From contig DDSI01000259.1 of NCBI GenBank assembly GCA_002343335.1, positions 2,209 to 18,093 on the forward strand: DNA of 15,885 bases. Reading direction: 5' to 3'. This stretch comes from Bacteriovoracaceae bacterium UBA2394. GTDB lineage: Bacteria > Bdellovibrionota > UBA2394. Under the pieces are notes generated by a model. It ran no database searches, was not told where the DNA came from, and saw only the letters and a list, made by a program, of their open reading frames with translations. Shown one piece after another: positions 7,523 to 14,992 of the stretch (the first letter of the stretch is position 1; every line of letters starts with the position of its first letter). The position numbers and the translations under genes are program-made.

Positions 7523-8875
7523 GTGAAACGTAGTTTCATGGGTATTTTTGCGGCAATTTGCGTTGTCGTCAGCACGCCCGCGCACGCCAAAATCCCTTTC
7601 CCACTGAATCTTCTGCCTGATTACGCACTCAGGATCATTTATTATGAACAGACTCTAAAGGTTCTCGATGGGAGCGATCCGAACTACTTGGCAAGAGACT
7701 CCAATCGTCAGAACCCCCGTTACAAGCCAAGTCCCAACAATTTTTTCCCCATTAAGACTTACTGGATTTCAGAAGACGATCTTCGGACCTTTAGCTCGGG
7801 AAGCTTCGAAGGCGATTTGCGAAATCACTTCGTTCGCACTCGAAATGGAAGACGCGAGTATCGTTTCTTCGTTCATCCAGAATCTAAAGGCTACTACAAA
7901 GAATTTCTTAAACGGGCCGTGCCAGCCGAAGACTATATTGCTGTGCCATTGGCCTCTGCACGGACGCTCTTAACGTTTCGACCCGACAATCCAAAGGATA
8001 TTTTCTTTGTAAAAGTCAGTCTCGATCGCGAGGTGGGAGAAAGTGTTCGGTTAATTCGAGATCGCCATGTCACCAATGCCATTGGGACATCCGATCTGCT
8101 GGAGCGTGTACGAGGCGAAGGCCATTTTCCCGATCATTTTAAATTCATGGCGGAGACCTTCGGCGCGGTTCCTCATGATATGGAAAAAGGCGGAATGATC
8201 GTCCGCCCATTTCCGGAAGAACTTAAGAATTCAAATTATGCGCCACTTTTTGCTTTATACGGTCAAAAGGACGCGTCGACGCCTCCATTACTTGCCGAGA
8301 TGATTGCACGATCGAAAGAGAATCCTATCGATTACATTCGCAACCGACTCATTCGACCCTTCGTCTCCCACTGGTTTGATTTGGCTACTCGATTCGGTCT
8401 CACCATGGAGCCACACGGTCAAAATGTTCTCGTTCGAATCGAGAATGACGGGCTCATTAACGGAAATTTTCTGCATCGAGATCTCAACGGCTTCAATTTA
8501 GATTTCGATCATCTCAAAAAAATCGGTCTCTCAGAAGAGATCAAGCGCATGCCGTACATCTCCAACCGAGAGAGCGAGCATTTTCAATACAAAATTCAGA
8601 GTCAGATTCCTTCTTCGCTCGAGTATTTCGAGAAAACGGTTTTGTTTGATCTCGACGAGAGAATATCTAGCTGGATGCGAAAAGGTTGGATTCCCAAAAC
8701 TCCGTGGGGCATCAATCCTTTAAAAGGACTTTTTCATCTTGAAATCGAAGCCGAATTTATTCATCGAACAGGCGACACAGCTCGCTATAAGGATCAGCTG
8801 AAATATTTAGAAAAGCCAATAAACACTTTCCGCGATAAATGCGGTCCTTCCGTCAAAAGGTTAATCAAAAAATGA
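7523..8875 (+). CDS. Exported IucA/IucC-like protein (NIS siderophore synthetase homologue)
   Basis: The chosen start is the GTG at 7523, with AGGG 8 bases upstream; this gives 450 residues beginning with a clear signal peptide (KR n-region, hydrophobic core, STPAHA cleavage site near residue 22). Alternatives are ATG 7502 or TTG 7445, neither with a good ribosome binding site. The mature part shows the hallmarks of the IucA/IucC fold, counted from the GTG: VHP (117-119), the ATP-binding ASARTL (144-149), Lys164 in FFVKVSLD, the Arg-rich GESVRLIR (173-180), RPFPEEL (228-234), the EPHGQN motif (Glu296, His298, Gln300, Asn301) and HRDLNGF (Arg319, Asp320). Known members adenylate citrate or a similar carboxylate with ATP and condense it with an amine or alcohol, in the cytoplasm. 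Known enzymes are about 580-620 residues, so this one is short. The next gene overlaps by ATGA. The family call is from motifs; substrate and activity are unknown. Confidence 0.78.
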   Translation: MKRSFMGIFAAICVVVSTPAHAKIPFPLNLLPDYALRIIYYEQTLKVLDGSDPNYLARDSNRQNPRYKPSPNNFFPIKTYWISEDDLRTFSSGSFEGDLRNHFVRTRNGRREYRFFVHPESKGYYKEFLKRAVPAEDYIAVPLASARTLLTFRPDNPKDIFFVKVSLDREVGESVRLIRDRHVTNAIGTSDLLERVRGEGHFPDHFKFMAETFGAVPHDMEKGGMIVRPFPEELKNSNYAPLFALYGQKDASTPPLLAEMIARSKENPIDYIRNRLIRPFVSHWFDLATRFGLTMEPHGQNVLVRIENDGLINGNFLHRDLNGFNLDFDHLKKIGLSEEIKRMPYISNRESEHFQYKIQSQIPSSLEYFEKTVLFDLDERISSWMRKGWIPKTPWGINPLKGLFHLEIEAEFIHRTGDTARYKDQLKYLEKPINTFRDKCGPSVKRLIKK

Positions 8876-9582
8876 GTGGCGCGAAATTGATCGTCACTTT
8901 TCTCTTCGCACTGAGCGCTTCAACGACTGCAACGCTCTATGCTCAAACACGCATCGGCACGTACAATGGAACGTTCGATCCTTTTCACAATGGCCATCTA
9001 GGAACCCTTCTTCAATCGCGGCACCAACTCGCGCTTGATCAAGTTTGGGTGTTTCCCAACTATTTTCGCCCAGGCAAAGAAAATGCCTCGCCCTTTGAAA
9101 GTCGATGGTCCGCGCTGACAGATTTACAAGCGGAGTATCCTTTTATCCGTGTCCCTCGCTTGGAAATTTTGATTCCTTTGATGAAAGATCAGGAGTCCCC
9201 CAGGGAAAATGTCCGAAGTTGGATAGCTCAACATTCTGTCTCCGATGCACATTCCTATCAAATCATTGGTTCAGATTCTTTTACACGATTCCTCGCAGCG
9301 CCCGGTGCAATGGATGCAATCTTGTTGGACGACACGAGACATCTGATCGTCGCCTTGAGGGCGGGCTATGACAAAGACATTCAGTTTTCTCATCCGAGAG
9401 TACACATCATTGACTACGAAGATTCCGATACCTACTCCTCCACGGCATTTAAATCGAATCCGAAAGGACACGAGCATTGGATCCCGGAGCCGGTTCTTAA
9501 CTCGATTAAAAGATTTGGGCTTTATGGTTATAGTGCGCAGGCGGAAAAATGTGCGGTCAATGTAGCTGGTTTCGCCCAGTGA
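8872..9582 (+). CDS. Exported HxGH nucleotidyltransferase-like protein (NadD-type fold)
   Basis: The ATG at 8872 overlaps the upstream TGA (ATGA), giving 236 residues; an in-frame ATG at 8839 would add 11 residues but lacks a ribosome binding site. Residues 1-24 form a signal peptide (Lys5, hydrophobic core, cleavage near LYA-QT). The mature chain begins at the first catalytic strand, with GTFDPFHNGH at 33-42 (His39 and His42 of the HxGH motif). IIGSDSF (131-137) corresponds to the 'GaD' segment of NadD, and YSSTAFK (188-194) is a near match to the ISSTxxR motif with Lys for Arg. NadD-type enzymes transfer AMP from ATP to nicotinate mononucleotide in the cytoplasm. A secretory leader makes a housekeeping NadD role unlikely, so I infer an exported adenylyl- or cytidylyltransferase, or a repurposed fold, acting with the upstream IucA/IucC-like protein. 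The chain ends with a 20-residue tail containing one cysteine (C227). Confidence 0.8.
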   Translation: MSGAKLIVTFLFALSASTTATLYAQTRIGTYNGTFDPFHNGHLGTLLQSRHQLALDQVWVFPNYFRPGKENASPFESRWSALTDLQAEYPFIRVPRLEILIPLMKDQESPRENVRSWIAQHSVSDAHSYQIIGSDSFTRFLAAPGAMDAILLDDTRHLIVALRAGYDKDIQFSHPRVHIIDYEDSDTYSSTAFKSNPKGHEHWIPEPVLNSIKRFGLYGYSAQAEKCAVNVAGFAQ

Positions 9583-9586
9583 TTCT

Positions 9587-10459
9587 TTACTCGATCTCTT
9601 TCACGCGCTCACGAAAGAGATTTTCTCCGCGTAGTATGACTCCGTGAACATCGGCATCATCGAGAATTCCAGGCGCTGGCGGTAACTTTGAAATGTCCAC
9701 TCGCACACCCGGTGCTCCTCCGGTGGCAGCACTTCCATGCGCCAGCAGATTTGCATAGGCCACAACATCCACCATTTGAGTTTCCCGTGTCGTAAGGCGT
9801 TCGCGCTCCTTTTCGTTGAGCCCATGGTGATATCGGACCGCGGCTTTCACGTTGTCCCCCAGGCCGTAAGCGTCCGCCATCATTTCGCCAATGATGGCGT
9901 GATCGATTCCTAGTACTCGCCGCTCGACCGTGTAGAGCGGGACATTCTCTTTCTCGGATTCAACGATCATTTTTTCAAAATGTTCGGGTATCCGAATGAT
10001 ATAAAAATACTTGCCGATGTCGTGCATCGTTCCCGCCACGTAGAATTCCTCGACGTGATCAAGCTTCAACGCCTTAGCGAGCTCCTCGGCCATACATCCC
10101 ACGGCTATTCCATGCCGCTTGAAGTTCATCATTGAGACATAGGATTTCTCGACCTTGTCATACATGGTGCGCGCCACGGGGCCCGAGAGCAGCTCACGAA
10201 TGCGTTTGAATCCAAGCAACGCGATGGCTTGATCCAGCTTTTCCACTTTGTTAGGAAGTCCATAAAAGGGAGAGTTCACTTCCGTAAGAATTTGATCCGA
10301 TATGACGGGATCAAAACGCAGCGCTTTTGCAACGTCGACGGCACTTGTGGAACGCCGCTTCATAAGCGCCATCGTTTCCATAAGCGCCATGGAGGTTCTG
10401 GTTTCGCTCAGTGCGGCATCAGAGGTTTCAAGTTGGATCGTCTTTGGTTGAGTTGTCAC
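9587..10459 (-). CDS. HDOD-domain protein with HD-type metal-site residues
   Basis: About 290 residues from the GTG at 10459, chosen because AGGAGG stands 7 bases before it; the frame continues upstream to 10720, but that part overlaps the mrpA start and looks non-coding. The protein is a cytoplasmic HDOD (PF08668) signalling module, from about residue 15 onward (helical ALMKRRS, then DPVISDQILTEVNSPFYGLP). HDOD domains are usually degenerate relatives of HD phosphohydrolases. This one keeps a His in KRHG, the HD pair in MHDIGK, a His in GIDHAIIGEMM, a double His in RYHHG and an Asp in VDVVAYANLL, the order expected of a metal-binding HD site. It has no GYP motif and no other recognisable domain. 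It faces the exported pair tail to tail with 4 bp between stops and is divergent from the Mrp operon. HDOD proteins commonly act in stress or motility regulation; the partner here is unknown. Confidence 0.88.
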   Translation of the reverse strand: MTTQPKTIQLETSDAALSETRTSMALMETMALMKRRSTSAVDVAKALRFDPVISDQILTEVNSPFYGLPNKVEKLDQAIALLGFKRIRELLSGPVARTMYDKVEKSYVSMMNFKRHGIAVGCMAEELAKALKLDHVEEFYVAGTMHDIGKYFYIIRIPEHFEKMIVESEKENVPLYTVERRVLGIDHAIIGEMMADAYGLGDNVKAAVRYHHGLNEKERERLTTRETQMVDVVAYANLLAHGSAATGGAPGVRVDISKLPPAPGILDDADVHGVILRGENLFRERVKEIE

Positions 10460-10528
10460 CAATCCCCCTCCTTTAATTTTAAATGTGAAGCGGCAACCCC
10501 ACAAACCAGGCCTCTTTTTCCTGAAACT

Positions 10529-10544
10529 CGTCAATAAATTGACG
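10529..10544. promoter_or_regulatory. Palindrome upstream of mrpA, possible operator
   Basis: CGTCAATAAATTGACG is a 7+7 bp perfect inverted repeat around AA in the 87-bp divergent region between the HDOD gene and mrpA. It ends 2 bases before the ATG at 10547, so if translation starts there it occupies the ribosome binding site; if translation starts at 10586 it lies 41 bp upstream, a usual operator position. The role is an inference from symmetry and location. Confidence 0.35.
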
Positions 10545-10546
10545 AA

Positions 10547-13231
10547 ATGATTTATCTTTTCCCGATCTTTGAGGATCCTGACCGTATGAATGGGCCCGAT
10601 ATATTCACCCCTATATTCAATGAGGCTCTGATTTTTGGCGCACTGTTCTACGTCCTTGTTCTGGCTCGGAATGTATGGGCCTCCATTTTTTTTTCGGGAG
10701 CGGGACTTTATCTTCTCCATCGGGTGGGAACGGGCATCTTTCCCTCCTCGCTACCTTTCTTCGATCTGGTCGTAACACCGTATCGATCGACTTTCGGAGC
10801 ACTTACCTCAGGGCTGGCGATTTTAGTATCCATCTACGCGCATTTCTATTTTGAAAAGAAGCATCGATCCCGATTTTTTCGACTTTTTAGTTTTTTCCAG
10901 TGGGCATGCTTGCTCACGATTTTTTCCGACCACATCTTCTTATTTTTCACCGGCTGGGAAATGAGTGCGATCGGAAGTTTTGCGCTCATTGGATGGAAGC
11001 TTTCGTCAGAGTCGGCCCAGCGATCTGCCGCCACAGCTCTATCTGTCACGATCGCGGGAAGTCTCGCGCTACTTTTGGCCTTACTCTATTTATCAGAGCT
11101 ACGAGGCACAACTTCGCTCTCTGTTTTGACGAGCCCCTGGCCTGAGGTCGCAAACTTTCCAAACATCTCACTCATTATTTTTGCGCTCTTCATTGCCGGA
11201 ATGACTAAGTCAGCTCTATTTCCCTTTCACTTTTGGCTACCTCAGGCCATGGTCGCTCCCACTCCCGTGAGCGCGTATCTTCACTCGGCAAGTCTGGTGA
11301 ATCTTGGAGTGTTTCTTTTTGGATTGTTTGCGCCTCTCTTAAAGCCACTCCTTCTTTGGCACGTCGGCCTCTCAGGAATTGGACTTTTGACCTTTGCGAT
11401 AGGCTCGATCCTCGCGCTCTTACAGACCGATATGAAGAAAGGCCTCGCTTACACGACGCTCTCCGCCCTCGGCCTTGTCACGACGATGTTTGGCCTTCGC
11501 GCGGAATCCGTCTACTACGCAGCAACGCTCCTTCTCATCTCTCATGCTCTTTATAAATCTGCTCTTTTTATGAGCGTTGGCATCCTCAGCCGAGGAATGC
11601 AGAGTCAGGATCTTCTGCACACACACTCTCTGTGGAAACTGCAAAGATCTCTTGTTCTCCTTATGGGTGTGGCGTGTTTCTCGATGGTAGGACTTCCTCC
11701 CACCTTGGGATTTGTTTCCAAAGAAATGGCGCTGCATTTTCTACTAGGCCCTTTTGCGACGGCAAATGCCCAGTGGTTCACCTGGATTTGTGCGAGTGTC
11801 GGAATGCTCTGCACGTCTGCCTTCGCCTTTCTTCTTCTTTTAAAACCAGCATTGCCGAGCTCGGAAACAATGCCAAAGTCATTCAATTTTTCAAAAGTCA
11901 TGCAGTGGAGTGTTTGGCCCCTTCCGCTTGCTGGCTTTGCCACCTGGGGTTTCATCTGGAGTGAATTTTGGAATGCTCCTCTTCTCATTTGGAGCGGCGC
12001 CTGCTTTGTCGGGGGGTTCGTTCTCTCGCTGCTTCTTATGCGGCCGAAGAGCCCATGGATGAAAGATAGGCCTCCGTGGTTTCATAAAATCTCAGGGGCC
12101 AAATGGTGGGAAGAATTGCGCGAACATTCGATCCCGCTGCTTTTCGATCGTCTTCATACGCTTATCGAAAATCAAATGTCGAAGGCAGGCTATCCGCTAC
12201 TCTTTATCATGTTTGCTGTTTTAATTTTCACTCAGACGCCAAGCTTTCATTGGCTCTGGGATTTTTCAACGCATACGGATCGCCATCTATTTTTGTCCAT
12301 CGCAATTTTTACGATTGGAATTCTATCGTGCACCTTGCTTCTCATTCCTTCTGCTAAATCGCTCATTTTTGCGGTGAGTGGAATCGGCTTTATCGTGAGT
12401 TTTTGTTACGCGGCTTTTGGCGCTCCAGATCTCCTGCTCACCCAGATTTTAGTAGAAGTGGCGACACTTATTTTATTGATCGGAGGATGGTTCCTCGCAC
12501 GGCCCAAACTTACTGCGATTGCTAGCTCGCAATCCTTCCATAAAGGAATTCTCAAATGGGTCATCAGTTTTGCGACAGCCTTCGTGGCCGTGAGCGCATT
12601 TCTCATGGCGAATGCGGATCTCTCGCTTCAAAAATTTTCCTCGAATTTCTTTTTTGAAAATGCTCAACGCGCCTTTGGATCAAATATCGTCAATCTGGTC
12701 ATTGTCGACTTTCGAGGACTTGATACCCTTGGGGAAATTACGGTGCTCGCACTCGCCTATTTTGGAATTCGAGGATTCGTATCTCGCCTTCCCAAATCGG
12801 GTGATGTTCCTCTCTCATCCTCTCACGAGCCCCGAAGCCAATGGACGGGGCCTCTTTTTCGACCAATCGCTATCATGCTCCTTCTGTTCTCCTTATGGCT
12901 CTTTTGGCGAGGCCACGACTTGCCCGGCGGCGGATTCATAGGAGGACTCATGGCAGCTTTTGTGCTCCTCAGTTGGCGCCTCGTCTACAGACGTAAAATT
13001 AATTTCACACCGCTTGCAGCGGGGGGACTCTTACTGGCCTATGCGATCGCACTCATTCCGCTATGGAGCCACCGATCATTCTTCGAATCCTTTTTGACAC
13101 CCGTTGGCCCAAGCTCACTTCTTTTTGATGCCGGGGTATTTCTCACGGTGGCGGGCAGTATCTCCGGAATTTTAGATGAAGTTTACAGCATGATTTTTGG
13201 ATTTCGAAAGCGAGGCGAGCATGTTCGTTAA
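10547..13231 (+). CDS. mrpA: Mrp Na+/H+ antiporter, fused subunits A and B
   Basis: An 894-residue inner-membrane protein combining MrpA and MrpB, the largest subunit of a multisubunit Na+(or Li+/K+)/H+ antiporter related to complex I. The proton_antipo_M region shows FTGWEMSAIGSF (Glu138, TM5 acidic site), MTKSALFPFHFWLP (Lys221) with APTPVSAYLHSASLVN, DMKKGLAYTTLSALG, ALYKSALF (Lys337) and a SKE turn (391-393). The MrpA C-terminal region has FGAPDLLLTQILVE (624-637) and VDFRGLDTLGEITVLA (about 720-735). The MrpB part has GHDLPGGGFIGGLMAAF (789-805) and LFDAGVFLTVAGS near the end. The fusion matches the PhaAB arrangement of Gram-negatives (usually about 930-970 residues), with a somewhat short N-terminus. 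The start is uncertain: the ATG at 10547 lacks a ribosome binding site, and ATG 10586 has AGGA about 10 bases upstream. It heads the mrp operon and overlaps mrpC by 11 bases. Confidence 0.95.
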   Translation: MIYLFPIFEDPDRMNGPDIFTPIFNEALIFGALFYVLVLARNVWASIFFSGAGLYLLHRVGTGIFPSSLPFFDLVVTPYRSTFGALTSGLAILVSIYAHFYFEKKHRSRFFRLFSFFQWACLLTIFSDHIFLFFTGWEMSAIGSFALIGWKLSSESAQRSAATALSVTIAGSLALLLALLYLSELRGTTSLSVLTSPWPEVANFPNISLIIFALFIAGMTKSALFPFHFWLPQAMVAPTPVSAYLHSASLVNLGVFLFGLFAPLLKPLLLWHVGLSGIGLLTFAIGSILALLQTDMKKGLAYTTLSALGLVTTMFGLRAESVYYAATLLLISHALYKSALFMSVGILSRGMQSQDLLHTHSLWKLQRSLVLLMGVACFSMVGLPPTLGFVSKEMALHFLLGPFATANAQWFTWICASVGMLCTSAFAFLLLLKPALPSSETMPKSFNFSKVMQWSVWPLPLAGFATWGFIWSEFWNAPLLIWSGACFVGGFVLSLLLMRPKSPWMKDRPPWFHKISGAKWWEELREHSIPLLFDRLHTLIENQMSKAGYPLLFIMFAVLIFTQTPSFHWLWDFSTHTDRHLFLSIAIFTIGILSCTLLLIPSAKSLIFAVSGIGFIVSFCYAAFGAPDLLLTQILVEVATLILLIGGWFLARPKLTAIASSQSFHKGILKWVISFATAFVAVSAFLMANADLSLQKFSSNFFFENAQRAFGSNIVNLVIVDFRGLDTLGEITVLALAYFGIRGFVSRLPKSGDVPLSSSHEPRSQWTGPLFRPIAIMLLLFSLWLFWRGHDLPGGGFIGGLMAAFVLLSWRLVYRRKINFTPLAAGGLLLAYAIALIPLWSHRSFFESFLTPVGPSSLLFDAGVFLTVAGSISGILDEVYSMIFGFRKRGEHVR

Positions 13232-13535
13232 CGCGTGGATTGCTCTCGGCCTCTTTCTTTTTCTCATGGTGGCAATCCGATTTCTGCTAGACACTCAATT
13301 TCTTCGACGCATCTTAGGATTTGCACTTCTCGGACATGCCCTCAATTTGATGCTGCTCCTTTCGGGAGTAACGGGCGCGCAGCGGAATGTGATTGGAACA
13401 CCGGCCTTTGTTCAGGCTGGACGATTTGAACTGATTGTCGACCCGCTACCCCAAGCGTTAATTCTAACTGCGATCGTGATAGGCTTTGCGGTCACTGCTG
13501 TATTACTTATTTTTGAAATCGTGGAAAAAGAATGA
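13221..13535 (+). CDS. mrpC: Mrp Na+/H+ antiporter subunit C (NuoK-like)
   Basis: A 104-residue protein with three transmembrane helices. It is the NuoK homologue of the Mrp complex and probably helps form the proton path between the A and D modules. The diagnostic segment VDPLPQALILTAIVIGFAVTA (about 73-93) is intact, preceded by GHALNLML (38-45), where most members have a GVNL-like sequence. The start at 13221 has GAGGCGAGC just upstream and overlaps the end of mrpA by 11 bases; a longer reading from 13197 would lie wholly within mrpA and is not favoured. Its stop TGA overlaps the mrpD ATG (ATGA), so translation is coupled. Confidence 0.95.
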   Translation: MFVNAWIALGLFLFLMVAIRFLLDTQFLRRILGFALLGHALNLMLLLSGVTGAQRNVIGTPAFVQAGRFELIVDPLPQALILTAIVIGFAVTAVLLIFEIVEKE

Positions 13536-14992
13536 TTCAGTCCTGGAACATCGGTTTATTTTTTACTCTTCCACTGCTTGTGGCGATTTTTCACTTTGCT
13601 CCTTTGTCGACAGCCGGACGTCGATGGCTAAATTCCATGCTCGTTGCCACACTTTCTGTTTTCATTTGGGCCTGGAGCCAAAGTGACTTACCACAGCTCC
13701 TCCTTGTGGGCGGCTGGCCCCATTTCGCTGGAATCCAGTGGAGTCTCGACGAACTCAGTCTCGTCCTGCTTGGCGCCACGCTCCTAGTCTATTGGCCAGC
13801 ATCATGGGCCCTCTCTCACCGATCGCCACAAATGAATGTGATATTTCATTTTGTTCTGGCCGCCTGCTTTGGACTCATTTTGTCTGCAGATCTCTTTAAC
13901 ATCTATGTGATGCTGGAAATTCTCACGCTCGCCTCAGCTCTTCTCTTCATTGAAAACAAGTCGCTTTCGAAGTTGAAGACCTACGTGTGGATGAATGTCG
14001 TAGGATCCGTTTTCTACCTCTTCGCCATTGTCTATTTATATCAAAACTTAGGGACCATGAATTTGATCGACATCGGTCTCAAGTGGAATGTGTTTGCGGC
14101 GAACTCCCTTTTACCTAACTTGATTATCGCCTCGCTCTGTTTTGCCTTTATTTTGAAGGCAGCAATTTTTCCTCTGAATATATGGTTACCGGAAGCTTAC
14201 GCTCTATTGCCCAAAGAAGTGCAGCCCTTCATGAATGCGGTGCCGACGAAAGTCGCTATCTACTTAATGTTCCGACTGACCTCTTCCGTGGGGACGGGCT
14301 CGATGTTACAACCCATTTTCGTCTTGCTCGGATCCACGAGCTTAATTGTCGGAGCGCTAGGACTCTTGTCGAAAAAGGGACTCATTTCAAATCTACTTTA
14401 CTTTAATCTTTCGCATCTCGGCGTGATGCTTCTCATCTTGACGCTTCCGAACCCCGCAGAATCTCTTCTCTATTACTTAGCGTTCGATATTTTAGTGGTG
14501 AATGCGCTCTTTGTGCTCGGCAATCAAATGCATGACAGCGACCGAGGCCTAATCTTACAGGGGCCTCTGTTTCTTACTGTTGTTGGAATTATTTTGATGA
14601 GCGCCATCGGCCTTCCTCCTTTCGGAGGATTTTGGGCAGAAGTTTTAGTCATTCGGCAAACGATCTCGCAACCGATGCTTGCCCTATTGATTCTAAGCCT
14701 CACATTCATCTCCATTCTTTTTGCCCTCCGATTCTGGGCAACTCATTTTGTAGGGCCGGACGTGGAAGCCCGAGAATCCACGCACACGGGTCCCCATCAA
14801 AGAATGGTCAATTTCAATCTCATTTATTCGAGCGCGTTGCTCGCTCTTTTTTCCATTGTAAGCATCTGGACGTACGATTGGGCGATAGTGTGGGGCGAAC
14901 AAATTCAGAAACCTCAACGACATTTCGAAAAAATTCTGCAGCAGCCTCCTTCGCGAGCGGTTCCCACTCTAGAACTGGAGGAAGTGCCGTGA
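13532..14992 (+). CDS. mrpD: Mrp Na+/H+ antiporter subunit D
   Basis: A 486-residue, roughly 14-helix inner-membrane subunit homologous to NuoM/N, one of the two proton-pumping modules of the complex. Visible family features are SADLFNIYVMLEI (Glu129, TM5 acidic site), FILKAAIFPLNIWLPEAY (Lys209), TKVAIYLMFR (Lys240) and LPPFGGFWAEVLVIR (361-375). Some normally conserved positions differ: the stretch KKGLISNLLYFNLSHLG lacks the usual DLKRLLAYSS pattern before TM8, and the segment after FGGFWA has Glu370 where most MrpD proteins carry Lys. Length is close to the usual 490-500. The start overlaps the mrpC stop by ATGA. The stop is embedded in the mrpE start as GTGA. It is an Mrp subunit with little doubt, but somewhat divergent. 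Confidence 0.94.
   Translation: MIQSWNIGLFFTLPLLVAIFHFAPLSTAGRRWLNSMLVATLSVFIWAWSQSDLPQLLLVGGWPHFAGIQWSLDELSLVLLGATLLVYWPASWALSHRSPQMNVIFHFVLAACFGLILSADLFNIYVMLEILTLASALLFIENKSLSKLKTYVWMNVVGSVFYLFAIVYLYQNLGTMNLIDIGLKWNVFAANSLLPNLIIASLCFAFILKAAIFPLNIWLPEAYALLPKEVQPFMNAVPTKVAIYLMFRLTSSVGTGSMLQPIFVLLGSTSLIVGALGLLSKKGLISNLLYFNLSHLGVMLLILTLPNPAESLLYYLAFDILVVNALFVLGNQMHDSDRGLILQGPLFLTVVGIILMSAIGLPPFGGFWAEVLVIRQTISQPMLALLILSLTFISILFALRFWATHFVGPDVEARESTHTGPHQRMVNFNLIYSSALLALFSIVSIWTYDWAIVWGEQIQKPQRHFEKILQQPPSRAVPTLELEEVP

Noticed and set aside
8872..9582. Calling this gene housekeeping nadD
   Set aside because: The signal peptide and the Lys in place of the conserved Arg of ISSTxxR make a cytoplasmic NAD-synthesis role unlikely without further evidence.
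10476..10504. Minus-strand promoter TTGTGG-17-TAAAAT for the HDOD gene
   Set aside because: The transcription start would fall inside the AGGAGG ribosome binding site (10467-10472), so the resulting message would lose it.
10460..10720. N-terminal extension of the HDOD gene to 10720
   Set aside because: It runs through the divergent intergenic region and into the start of mrpA, is basic and unlike HDOD proteins, and the GTG at 10459 has an excellent AGGAGG.
14632..14988. Open frame upstream of mrpE in the same frame
   Set aside because: It overlaps mrpD, is hydrophilic and Ser/His-rich, and does not supply the missing MrpE helices; the GTG at 14989 with GGAGG upstream is the start.
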